Part shown: piece by piece, positions 1-5,612 of the stretch
Layout: each line of letters starts with the position of its first letter
Numbering within the stretch: position 1 is the first letter of the stretch
Source: Clostridium sp. CAG:413
GTDB lineage: Bacteria; Bacillota; Clostridia; Oscillospirales; Acutalibacteraceae
Direction of reading: 5' to 3'
Length of the DNA stretch: 12,660 nt
NCBI GenBank assembly: GCA_000431775.1
Contig: FR888217.1
Location: 82,347-95,006, forward strand
Made by a program: the position numbers and the translations under genes
Notes under the pieces: generated by a model
Seen by the model: only the letters and a program-made list of their open reading frames with translations
What the model was told of the DNA's origin: nothing
The model's database searches: none

Positions 1-338
1 CCACACTCCTCTCAAGGCTCTGGGGCAAGAGATACGGCGTGCCGATGCCCGACTACCTGCTCTTCCCCGACTGGAGCGTACCCGGCATGAGAGACAGCTA
101 CGAGGCGTATAAAAAGCACATCCTCAGCATTTGGGGCAACCTGCCCGAGGGCATAACCGAGACCTTCGTCCACCCCGCTGTCGAGAGCGACGAGCTCAAA
201 GGCATCACGAACGCATGGCAGTGCAGGGTCTGGGAATATCAGCTGCTCAAGGACCCCGAGATGCACCAATACCTCAAGGATCACGGCGTAGAGCTTATAA
301 GCTACCGTGAGCTTGTCAAAATGAAGGCTAAAAAATGA
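1..338 (+). CDS. ChbG/HpnK (YdjC) family carbohydrate deacetylase, C-terminal part
   Basis: The gene enters from the left edge: the frame is open from base 3 with no need of a start inside the window, so only about the last 111 residues are present. The family comprises metal-dependent deacetylases that remove N-acetyl groups from small sugars such as chitooligosaccharides, with a TIM-like barrel fold. Visible family marks are the conserved HP pair in 'ETFVHPAVES' and a C-terminal helix with an arginine-tryptophan-glutamate pattern ('CRVWEYQLLKDPEM') followed by 'LKDHGVELISYREL', the usual ending of YdjC proteins. The N-terminal metal-binding Asp-Asp/His motifs lie outside the window, so activity cannot be judged. 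The stop codon overlaps the start of the downstream lipoprotein gene by ATGA, so the two are likely co-transcribed and translationally coupled. Family assignment is from recognition of the C-terminal pattern; the substrate is unknown. Confidence 0.8.
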   Translation, partial: TLLSRLWGKRYGVPMPDYLLFPDWSVPGMRDSYEAYKKHILSIWGNLPEGITETFVHPAVESDELKGITNAWQCRVWEYQLLKDPEMHQYLKDHGVELISYRELVKMKAKK

Positions 339-802
339 AAAGAATAATTGCATCCGTGCTCGCGGCCGCTCTGCTGCTCCTGCCGCTCTGCTCCTGCTCA
401 AGTGTGCAGCATATCGAAGACACCAATGGCGCCGAGGACACCTCACTCTGCATTCTGACCGAGGAGGAGCTGGTCTCACCGCACCCGAAATGTCTTACCC
501 AAGGCTCATCGATCAGCCACTATAAAAACATGGTCTATTTTCTCCCGCTTAAAATGTCCGGCGTAAAGACGCTGGATAAATTCACGGTGAAAGCCGGCGA
601 AACCTATGAATTCACAGGCGCTGTCACCGTCAACAGCGGCAATGTGCGCATCTATGTTATCTGCGACGGCAAAATAGTCCTTGATATCCCGACGGGCTTA
701 TTCAACAGTCTCCCCCTCAGCGGGGTCGAAGGCAAATGCGAGCTTCGCGCGGCGGCGGAGAGCGCAAAATTCTCATTAGACATTTCAATCTATCCGGGTT
801 AA
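335..802 (+). CDS. small putative lipoprotein, function unknown
   Basis: A 155-residue protein that starts with a short basic stretch (MKR), a hydrophobic core of about 15 residues and a lipobox reading L18-C19-S20-C21, so Cys21 is the likely lipid-modified residue after signal peptidase II cleavage. An alternative cysteine at position 19 fits the lipobox less well. The mature part, about 134 residues, is mostly alternating polar and hydrophobic residues suggesting beta strands ('ETYEFTGAVTVNSGNVRIYVICDG'-type pattern split over residues 89-112), and I do not recognise a family. It probably sits on the outer face of the cytoplasmic membrane. The start overlaps the stop of the deacetylase gene (ATGA), with an AAGG at 324-327 seven bases upstream, so it is likely translated by coupling. 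It is followed at once by a hairpin terminator and ends the unit. The coding call is secure; the function is not known. Confidence 0.8.
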   Translation: MKRIIASVLAAALLLLPLCSCSSVQHIEDTNGAEDTSLCILTEEELVSPHPKCLTQGSSISHYKNMVYFLPLKMSGVKTLDKFTVKAGETYEFTGAVTVNSGNVRIYVICDGKIVLDIPTGLFNSLPLSGVEGKCELRAAAESAKFSLDISIYPG

Positions 803-809
803 AAGCAAA

Positions 810-840
810 AGCGGTCGCTTCTCGGCGGCCGCTGATTTTT
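810..840. terminator. intrinsic terminator, probably bidirectional
   Basis: A nine-base-pair stem (810-818 with 825-833, one G-T wobble) closes a six-base loop and is followed by GATTTTT on the plus strand. On the minus strand the same hairpin is followed by CTTTTGCTTTT. It lies eight bases after the lipoprotein stop and can serve both this gene and the convergent minus-strand operon. Confidence 0.85.
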
Positions 841-856
841 ATCGTAATTTATCCCT

Positions 857-885
857 TTGAGTTTTGTTTCACAAGGTACTATAAT
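857..885 (+). promoter_or_regulatory. sigma-A-like promoter sequence pointing into a terminator
   Basis: TTGAGT at 857-862 and a perfect TATAAT at 880-885 are separated by 17 bases. It points rightwards, away from any plus-strand gene, toward the 3' end of the convergent operon. The predicted start near 892 falls inside the left arm of the hairpin at 890-918. It may be fortuitous, or may make a very short RNA; see findings. Confidence 0.45.
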
Positions 886-889
886 TCTA

Positions 890-926
890 AAGGCTGCGGG
901 CGTTAAGCTCGCAGCCTTGATTTTTT
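890..926. terminator. strong intrinsic terminator in convergent gap
   Basis: A twelve-base-pair stem (890-901 with 907-918, one G-T wobble) closes a GTTAA loop and is followed by GATTTTTT on the plus strand. The minus-strand side has only a poor U-tract (CTTTAGAATT), so it is best as a plus-strand terminator, although the hairpin lies 16 bases after the stop codon of the minus-strand operon and may help terminate that too. Confidence 0.85.
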
Positions 927-933
927 GCAGTTT

Positions 934-1353
934 TCAGAATTTGAAGAGGTTAAGCCCTGTCTCGGGGTCACGGAAGCGGTCGACTTCGCCGTCTATAACG
1001 GTGATTATCATCTCGCAGGTGGCGCTTATCACCGCCCTGTTGAGGTGGCCGCCGAATACCTCGCCCCGCTCGTTGCCCGCACTCATATGCAGGTGGCTGT
1101 AGTATTCGCCGTTCATCGTATTCACCGTGCCCGTGAGCGAAACTATCTCAAAGCTGCCGCTGAATTCATTCGCCTTGTATTGCTGCGTTTCAACATTATA
1201 AACGCCGACGGTGAAGCTGTCCGTCGCGCCGAGCGCCTGCACGCCCGCGAGCTTTATATCCTCCGCAAGGGCGATCGCTTTAAGGCGGTCAAGTATCTCC
1301 TCGCCCCTGTCGAGCCTTGCGACTATCGTATTGCCGAATCTGTTGTATTCCAT
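934..1353 (-). CDS. PPC/DUF296 domain protein
   Basis: A 139-residue protein made of a single PPC (DUF296, 'plants and prokaryotes conserved') domain. In plants this domain accompanies AT-hooks; stand-alone bacterial copies are trimeric, and their molecular role is poorly defined, although they are often labelled DNA-binding. Visible marks are the conserved core around residues 31-50, the H87-x-H89 pair in 'SHLHMS' and H103 in 'GGHL', which match the metal-binding histidines of bacterial PPC proteins. No AT-hook or basic tail is present, so direct DNA binding is doubtful. The frame is open further upstream to an ATG at 1419, but the ATG at 1353 has a GGAGGA seven bases before it and begins at the usual family start, so I chose it. 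It is the last gene of the minus-strand operon, 49 bases after the kinase-like gene. Confidence 0.85.
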   Translation of the reverse strand: MEYNRFGNTIVARLDRGEEILDRLKAIALAEDIKLAGVQALGATDSFTVGVYNVETQQYKANEFSGSFEIVSLTGTVNTMNGEYYSHLHMSAGNERGEVFGGHLNRAVISATCEMIITVIDGEVDRFRDPETGLNLFKF

Positions 1354-1360
1354 AAATATC

Positions 1361-1366
1361 TCCTCC
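1361..1366 (-). promoter_or_regulatory. ribosome binding site deciding the PPC gene start
   Basis: GGAGGA on the minus strand, seven bases before the ATG at 1353. It supports the shorter protein over the in-frame ATG at 1419, which would overlap the upstream gene. Confidence 0.8.
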
Positions 1367-1402
1367 AACGTGCTTTTTTGCTCAAAGGGACGAGCGTCGG
1401 TC

Positions 1403-2023
1403 TCATTTTCCTCTCTCAAACCGGCGCAGGGCGAAATCCGCCACCGCCGGCGCTAACTCCTTTATACTCCAATCTGTAGTGTTGACGGTCAGGTCGTAGC
1501 CCTTGGCGTCGCCCCACACCGAGCCGGATATGACCGCCCTTGTCTGCGAGCGCTGCCTGTCTATCTGCTTTATCTTGCGGCGCATCTCCTTGGCGGTGAT
1601 GTGCTCGTCCGCAGGCGCTCTCTCCATGCAGCGGTCTATTTTCGCCTGCATATCGGCGCAGACAAAGATGTTGAACGGGTCGTAATCCTCAAGGATAACG
1701 TCGGCGTTGCGCCCGACTATCACGAAATCCTTGCCGAGCTGCGCTATCTGCTCAATGACCTTCCTCTGCTCGAGCAGAAGCTCTATCCGCCCCGACTGAA
1801 TATAGGCTGCGGAGGCGATCGTGCTGCGATAGGTCACGGGGAACTGCTGCCAGCCGTGGTCGCCCAGCTCATGCTCGACATATCTCGGGTCGAGGCCGCT
1901 TTGCTTTGCGACCGCAGTGATTATCTCGCTGTCATAGTAATCAAAGCCCAAAATGTCCGCAATGCGCTTGCCGAGCTCACGACCGCCGCTGCCGAATTCA
2001 CGGCTGATGGTTATTATTCTCAT
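1403..2023 (-). CDS. cytidylate kinase-like P-loop family protein
   Basis: A 206-residue protein of the cytidylate kinase-like (Cytidylate_kin2) family common in Clostridia. The N-terminus carries the family's P-loop 'SREFGSGGRELGKRIA' at residues 7-22, followed by 'FDYYDSEII' at 28-35, a 'VIVGRNADVIL' strand-loop at 101-111, and a basic lid region with 'KQIDRQRS' (152-159) and 'VWGDAKGYDLTVNT' (169-182). These suggest an ATP-binding phosphotransferase resembling CMP kinase, probably cytosolic. The true substrate of this family is not established, and true Cmk proteins differ in length and NMP-binding region, so I do not give the symbol cmk. The ATG at 2023 has a strong AAGGAGG about six bases upstream. 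It sits 31 bases after the phosphoesterase gene in the same operon. Confidence 0.88.
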   Translation of the reverse strand: MRIITISREFGSGGRELGKRIADILGFDYYDSEIITAVAKQSGLDPRYVEHELGDHGWQQFPVTYRSTIASAAYIQSGRIELLLEQRKVIEQIAQLGKDFVIVGRNADVILEDYDPFNIFVCADMQAKIDRCMERAPADEHITAKEMRRKIKQIDRQRSQTRAVISGSVWGDAKGYDLTVNTTDWSIKELAPAVADFALRRFERGK

Positions 2024-2054
2024 AATCGTCCTCCTTTTTTATTTAATACTTTTA

Positions 2055-3755
2055 TTATTTTAATCCTATCATTTTAAGCATATAACCGATAAAGAATGAG
2101 AAATACAGCGAAACCCTGCCGAGAATGCGATTGACATTCGCCATCACGTTCTGCGGCGCGCTCTGAGAGGCTCCGTAGCCCTCGATGGAGCCGTTATTGT
2201 CATTCACGCCGTCGCTGTCAAAGGCGAATTCATAGAGTATCGGTGAAATGAGGGCAACTATAAAATACTTGCCAGGCGTAACCGCGCCGAAAACCTTGGC
2301 GGTCAAGCGTGAAAGATCGCCCGATATCGAGTCGATGCCTATCTTTGAGAGCAGGTCGTTCGCCGACTTGAGAAGCACCTCGTCGTTGACGGTCGAAGGC
2401 ACGTCCTTCAGTATCAGCGCCACGGTTCTGAGCAATATCGTGACCTCCGGACTGTCAAGGGTCTTTGATTCCTCGCCCGCATAGTGGGCAGCGACAAGAT
2501 CGGTCGCAAGATCCCAGCCGTTTATATAATCGCTGTGGGGTATCTCGATATTATACTCGGCGGCAAGCTGCTGAACGCTGCCCTCGCCGTAAAGCGGCAT
2601 TTCAAGTATATCTGTCATGCGCGTAACGGCGGTTTTGACGAGGTCATAATAGAAATCATCCTCGCTGATGCCCATCTTCTCCATAGTGAGCGAGAGGGCA
2701 AGCCTATACTGCACGCCCGCCTTGAGGAAGCCGAGCGCATATGAGCTTAAGTCCTCATTCATAAGCGCAAGCTGCCGCTCGGAGTAGCCCTTGACCGCGG
2801 CGGAAAGAGCTGCCGTATCAATTGATCTGACCGTCTCGGCGGCGTAGCTTATCCTTTCATCGGTGAAGTCAATAATTCTATATTGAAGCGGGTACATGGT
2901 GAGCGAAGTGGTGGCAAAGTCATAAATTTTATTGCCAAGCGCACTTGTGTAGACGGTCGCGTCACTGCAATGCTCGTGACCCGACAGCACCACTCTGATG
3001 CCCCAGTCGGCGAAGAGCTCCGCTGTTGTATTATGGAAGCGGACTATGAAATTCTTGCTGAATATTCTCTGAAGCGGCATATGATCGAGCAGGTTGTGGT
3101 GCATCATAAGTATAGGATATCTGCCGTCAGCCTTTGCAGCCTTTGCCTGAGCGTGTACCCATTCGAGCTTCTCGGCGCTCATGCCGTCCGCAGTGGAGGC
3201 GTCCGGGTCGCAGGAGTCGAGAGCGATGAGCCTGTATTTGCTGCCGAGATCGGCGGCGTATGAGCAGTCGCTGCGAGGCTCTGTTATCGCTTTATCATAG
3301 CCGAATTCGGCATATATGCGTTTGAAATCCTCAAGGCTCGTGCCCCAATTGCCGGCGTCATGGTTGCCGTTGATGACAAATACATCCTTGCCCGTCGCCT
3401 GCTCGAATGCACGCAATTTAGCCGCTACGGTCTCGTGATCCTCTATATATTTCTTGCCCGAATCGGCAAGGTCGCCCGAGATGAGAACATAATCGCAGCT
3501 CTCGTCGGCGGCGCACTGAGCGAGAAACGAGTCAATGATGAAGCCGCTCTCGGTCTCCATGGCGGCACGTCTGTTGGCATACCAATATATCTCGTCGTCA
3601 ATATTGCCCTCCAGCTCCTCCCCGGTGTGCAGATAGTGGAGGTCGGAGGCAACGGCTATCCTGAGCCCGTCATCCGAGGCAAGGGCCGTTAAGCCCGCGG
3701 CTGCGGAGGCTGTGATGATAAGTACGCTGAGCAAAACGGAAATAGCCTTTTTCAT
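2055..3755 (-). CDS. exported calcineurin-like metallophosphoesterase
   Basis: A 566-residue protein with a signal peptide (basic MKK, hydrophobic residues 5-25, likely cleavage after ALA at 24-26). The metallophosphoesterase core is complete: D38-x-H40, G94-D95-x-x-D98, G130-N-H-D133, the histidine pair H219-H220 and G259-H-E-H262, which in this family bind two metal ions and hydrolyse phosphoesters. The roughly 270 residues after the core are helical in appearance and unassigned, and residues 546-563 near the C-terminus are hydrophobic, possibly a membrane anchor. Location is therefore probably outside the cell, at the membrane. The substrate is unknown. An upstream in-frame ATG at 3854 would add 33 residues, hide the signal peptide and lie within ispE; the ATG at 3755 has AAGGAG seven bases upstream and overlaps the ispE stop by ATGA, implying translational coupling. 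Confidence 0.9.
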   Translation of the reverse strand: MKKAISVLLSVLIITASAAAGLTALASDDGLRIAVASDLHYLHTGEELEGNIDDEIYWYANRRAAMETESGFIIDSFLAQCAADESCDYVLISGDLADSGKKYIEDHETVAAKLRAFEQATGKDVFVINGNHDAGNWGTSLEDFKRIYAEFGYDKAITEPRSDCSYAADLGSKYRLIALDSCDPDASTADGMSAEKLEWVHAQAKAAKADGRYPILMMHHNLLDHMPLQRIFSKNFIVRFHNTTAELFADWGIRVVLSGHEHCSDATVYTSALGNKIYDFATTSLTMYPLQYRIIDFTDERISYAAETVRSIDTAALSAAVKGYSERQLALMNEDLSSYALGFLKAGVQYRLALSLTMEKMGISEDDFYYDLVKTAVTRMTDILEMPLYGEGSVQQLAAEYNIEIPHSDYINGWDLATDLVAAHYAGEESKTLDSPEVTILLRTVALILKDVPSTVNDEVLLKSANDLLSKIGIDSISGDLSRLTAKVFGAVTPGKYFIVALISPILYEFAFDSDGVNDNNGSIEGYGASQSAPQNVMANVNRILGRVSLYFSFFIGYMLKMIGLK

Positions 3756-4636
3756 TTTGAAGCTCCTTTGCCTTTCTTTATTACTGCTGCACCGCGTTCG
3801 AGCGGATAAGTCACATATGTCTGCGGGCATATCGGGCGAAGCCTCTCGGCGCATCTCGCTGCCGCGGCTTCATCCTCAAACAGGGCGAATACGCTCGGGC
3901 CGCTGCCGCTCATCTGAGCAAGAGCTGCGCCCTCCTCACGCATTATTCGCTTTATCTCGACCCTCTCGACCACCTCGACCACCTGCTCAAAGACATTGCC
4001 GGCGTATCTGCAAATACCGCCGAAATCACCCCTTTCACAGGCGTCAAGCATCCTCATGCTGTCGGGGTGATAGAGATAGACGCTGTCCGCCGCAGAGTAG
4101 GCCTCGGCGGTGGAAACGCCCTTGACGGGCTTCGATATGACTATGCTGCATTGCTTGAGCGGCTTGAGATAAGAGAGCACGCCGCCCGTATTCTGTGACA
4201 GGCAGGTGCCGCCGACAATGCAAAACGGCACGTCGCTGCCGACCCTGAGGCCGATCTCACACAGTTCACGCTCGCTGAGAGGCAAGCCGTAAAGCTCATT
4301 TAAGCCGACTAGAGTTGCCGCAGCGTCGGCGCTGCCGCCCGCAAGCCCCGCTTCAAACGGGATTCGCTTATCAATATGCAGCCTGACGCCGCCTTTAATA
4401 CCAGTCGCCTCAAAGAAAGCCTTGGCGGCCTTATACGCGATATTTTTCTCCCCGCAGGGCAGCTTCGGCTCGGAGCAGCTGAGCTCTATGCCGCTCTCGG
4501 CGGCTTCAACGGTGACGGTGTCCGCAAGGCCGACTGCCTGCATTATCATAAAAAGGCTGTGGTAGCCGTTGTCGAGCCTGCCGACGATATCGAGAAAGAG
4601 ATTTATTTTTGCCGGCGCATTTACGGTCAGCTTCAT
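3752..4636 (-). CDS. ispE: 4-diphosphocytidyl-2-C-methyl-D-erythritol kinase
   Basis: A 294-residue GHMP kinase, the normal length for IspE. It phosphorylates the 2-hydroxyl of CDP-methylerythritol with ATP, the fourth step of the MEP route to isopentenyl diphosphate, in the cytosol. Seen in the sequence: 'PAKINLFLDI' with K10 (family catalytic lysine), 'GRLDNGYHSL' at 19-28, the ATP-binding glycine-rich loop 'PFEAGLAGGSADAA' at 93-106, D135 in 'GSDVPF' (family catalytic aspartate) and the third GHMP motif 'QMSGSGPSVF' at 241-250. All expected motifs are intact. The AAGGAG at 4644-4649 lies just before the stop codon of the preceding phosphatase gene, leaving only a 13-base gap, and the 3' end overlaps the phosphoesterase start by four bases. 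It is thus the second gene of the five-gene operon. No other MEP gene is in the window. Confidence 0.97.
   Translation of the reverse strand: MKLTVNAPAKINLFLDIVGRLDNGYHSLFMIMQAVGLADTVTVEAAESGIELSCSEPKLPCGEKNIAYKAAKAFFEATGIKGGVRLHIDKRIPFEAGLAGGSADAAATLVGLNELYGLPLSERELCEIGLRVGSDVPFCIVGGTCLSQNTGGVLSYLKPLKQCSIVISKPVKGVSTAEAYSAADSVYLYHPDSMRMLDACERGDFGGICRYAGNVFEQVVEVVERVEIKRIMREEGAALAQMSGSGPSVFALFEDEAAAARCAERLRPICPQTYVTYPLERGAAVIKKGKGASK
3763..3768 (-). promoter_or_regulatory. ribosome binding site deciding the phosphoesterase start
   Basis: AAGGAG on the minus strand seven bases before the ATG at 3755, lying inside the last codons of ispE. It fixes the start that exposes the signal peptide. Confidence 0.8.
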
Positions 4637-4649
4637 TTCTTCTCTCCTT

Positions 4650-5468
4650 TCATTCTATGGGCACAAGCGTGGGGGTGCGGTTCTGATAAAGCGCTATTTT
4701 ATCGAAGCCGCATCTCAGAGCCAACTCATAGCCCTGCTCAATGCCCGCGCCGAGGTGCTCGGCGAAGTGAGCGTCCGAGCCGACGGTTATCATCTCGCCG
4801 CCGAGCTGCTTATAGCGCCTGACTATGCTCTCGTCGGGCGAGGTGACGCCTATGGGCTGGCGCAGACCCGCAGTGTTTATCTCGAGCGATTTGCCGCTCC
4901 TAATGAGCGTGACAAGAATTTCGTCGATTATCTCGGAATACCTCGTCATATCCACGGGCTTGCCGTAGTTGCCGACGATGTAGCGCAGGGGATAAGTCAG
5001 ATGAGCAAGGGTGTCAAAGCCGCCCCACTGAGCGAGCTTCAGCTCCCAGTTGAAATAATCATCAAGAAGCGCATAATAATCAATGCTCTCGTCGCTGAAA
5101 TCCATATAATAGAAATCCTGCACATTCGGCAGATTATGGATAGAGCCGATGACGATATCGTAATTCATCGTGCTGAGCAGTTTCTCTGTCACGGGCAGGT
5201 CATAAACAGCCTGACCCAGCTCGGCGCCGTTGCAGATTATCAGCTTGCCGCTGAACGCCGACTTTGCCTTGGCGACCTCAAAATAAGCCTGAATAGCGGT
5301 GCGGTCAAAATTGTCACGGTAAAAAGCGTCCATCTCAAGATGATCGGTGAACGCCAGCGCCCTTATGCCCTTCATGCAAGCCGTCTCGCAAAGGAACATG
5401 GTCGAATGATGACCGTCAAACGAATTATCCGTATGGGTATGTAAATCTATAATATTCTTAAACGACAT
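4650..5468 (-). CDS. PHP-family histidinol-phosphatase (HisK type)
   Basis: A 272-residue PHP-domain phosphatase. This family hydrolyses L-histidinol phosphate to histidinol, the eighth step of histidine synthesis, with a cluster of metal ions. The ligand set is complete: H10 and H12 ('DLHTHT'), D18, H43 ('FTDH'), E83 ('GAELG'), H111 ('GSIH'), H156, and D232/H234 ('GSDAH'). The 'EINTAGLR' stretch at 196-203 is typical of HisK-type histidinol phosphatases. Other PHP phosphatases share most of these motifs and no other his gene is in the window, so the substrate is likely but not proved. The frame is open to an ATG at 5495; the ATG at 5468 has GGAGG seven bases upstream and starts right before the first metal motif, so it is preferred. 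It is the first gene of the minus-strand operon, 13 bases ahead of ispE. Confidence 0.9.
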   Translation of the reverse strand: MSFKNIIDLHTHTDNSFDGHHSTMFLCETACMKGIRALAFTDHLEMDAFYRDNFDRTAIQAYFEVAKAKSAFSGKLIICNGAELGQAVYDLPVTEKLLSTMNYDIVIGSIHNLPNVQDFYYMDFSDESIDYYALLDDYFNWELKLAQWGGFDTLAHLTYPLRYIVGNYGKPVDMTRYSEIIDEILVTLIRSGKSLEINTAGLRQPIGVTSPDESIVRRYKQLGGEMITVGSDAHFAEHLGAGIEQGYELALRCGFDKIALYQNRTPTLVPIE

Positions 5469-5475
5469 ATATGAA

Positions 5476-5480
5476 CCTCC
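5476..5480 (-). promoter_or_regulatory. ribosome binding site deciding the PHP phosphatase start
   Basis: GGAGG on the minus strand, seven bases before the ATG at 5468. It excludes the longer start at 5495, which would place this site inside the coding region. Confidence 0.8.
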
Positions 5481-5496
5481 GATGTCTCGGCGCATT

Positions 5497-5505
5497 ATTG
5501 TACCA
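5497..5505 (-). promoter_or_regulatory. extended -10 promoter of the minus-strand operon
   Basis: On the minus strand TGG precedes TACAAT (-10 at 5502-5497), an extended -10 element; no convincing -35 is seen 16-18 bases upstream. The predicted start near 5490 leaves a leader of about 22 bases before the PHP phosphatase ATG. It would drive all five genes down to 934. Confidence 0.5.
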
Positions 5506-5557
5506 CGTTAATGATAACACATTTCCATTTAAAAGGATAGATTAATTTGAAAAAATA

Positions 5558-5586
5558 TTGAGTATTCGGCTCAAATATGATAAAAT
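5558..5586 (+). promoter_or_regulatory. promoter of the rmlD gene
   Basis: TTGAGT (5558-5563), 17 bases, TAAAAT (5581-5586), with a predicted start near 5593 just before the ribosome binding site AAAGGTG at 5599-5605. The -35 overlaps a short inverted repeat, TTGAG at 5558-5562 and CTCAA at 5570-5574, that could be an operator. The 11 bases 5576-5586 recur exactly in the promoter at 10776-10804. Confidence 0.6.
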
Positions 5587-5612
5587 ATTAAAAAAATCAA
5601 AGGTGTTTTAAT

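Noticed and set aside
3756..3854. Longer N-terminus for the phosphoesterase starting at 3854
   Set aside because: It would bury the signal peptide, lies in ispE and has no ribosome binding site; the ATG at 3755 has AAGGAG at seven bases.
4316..4358. Changed glycine in the ispE ATP-binding loop (AGLAGGSADAA instead of AGLGGGSSDAA)
   Set aside because: The alanine variant is common in Firmicute IspE proteins as far as I recall, and all other catalytic residues are present, so it is not a sign of inactivity.
4569..5444. A 291-codon plus-strand open frame antisense to the PHP phosphatase and ispE
   Set aside because: The minus strand carries full metal-binding and GHMP motifs here. The plus-strand translation has no recognisable motif and no ribosome binding site; long antisense frames are expected with GC-rich codons.
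5547..5581. Alternative rfbD promoter TTGAAA (5547-5552) with TATGAT (5576-5581)
   Set aside because: The spacer is 23 bases, too long; TTGAGT with TAAAAT gives 17 bases and is repeated in form at the hydrolase promoter.
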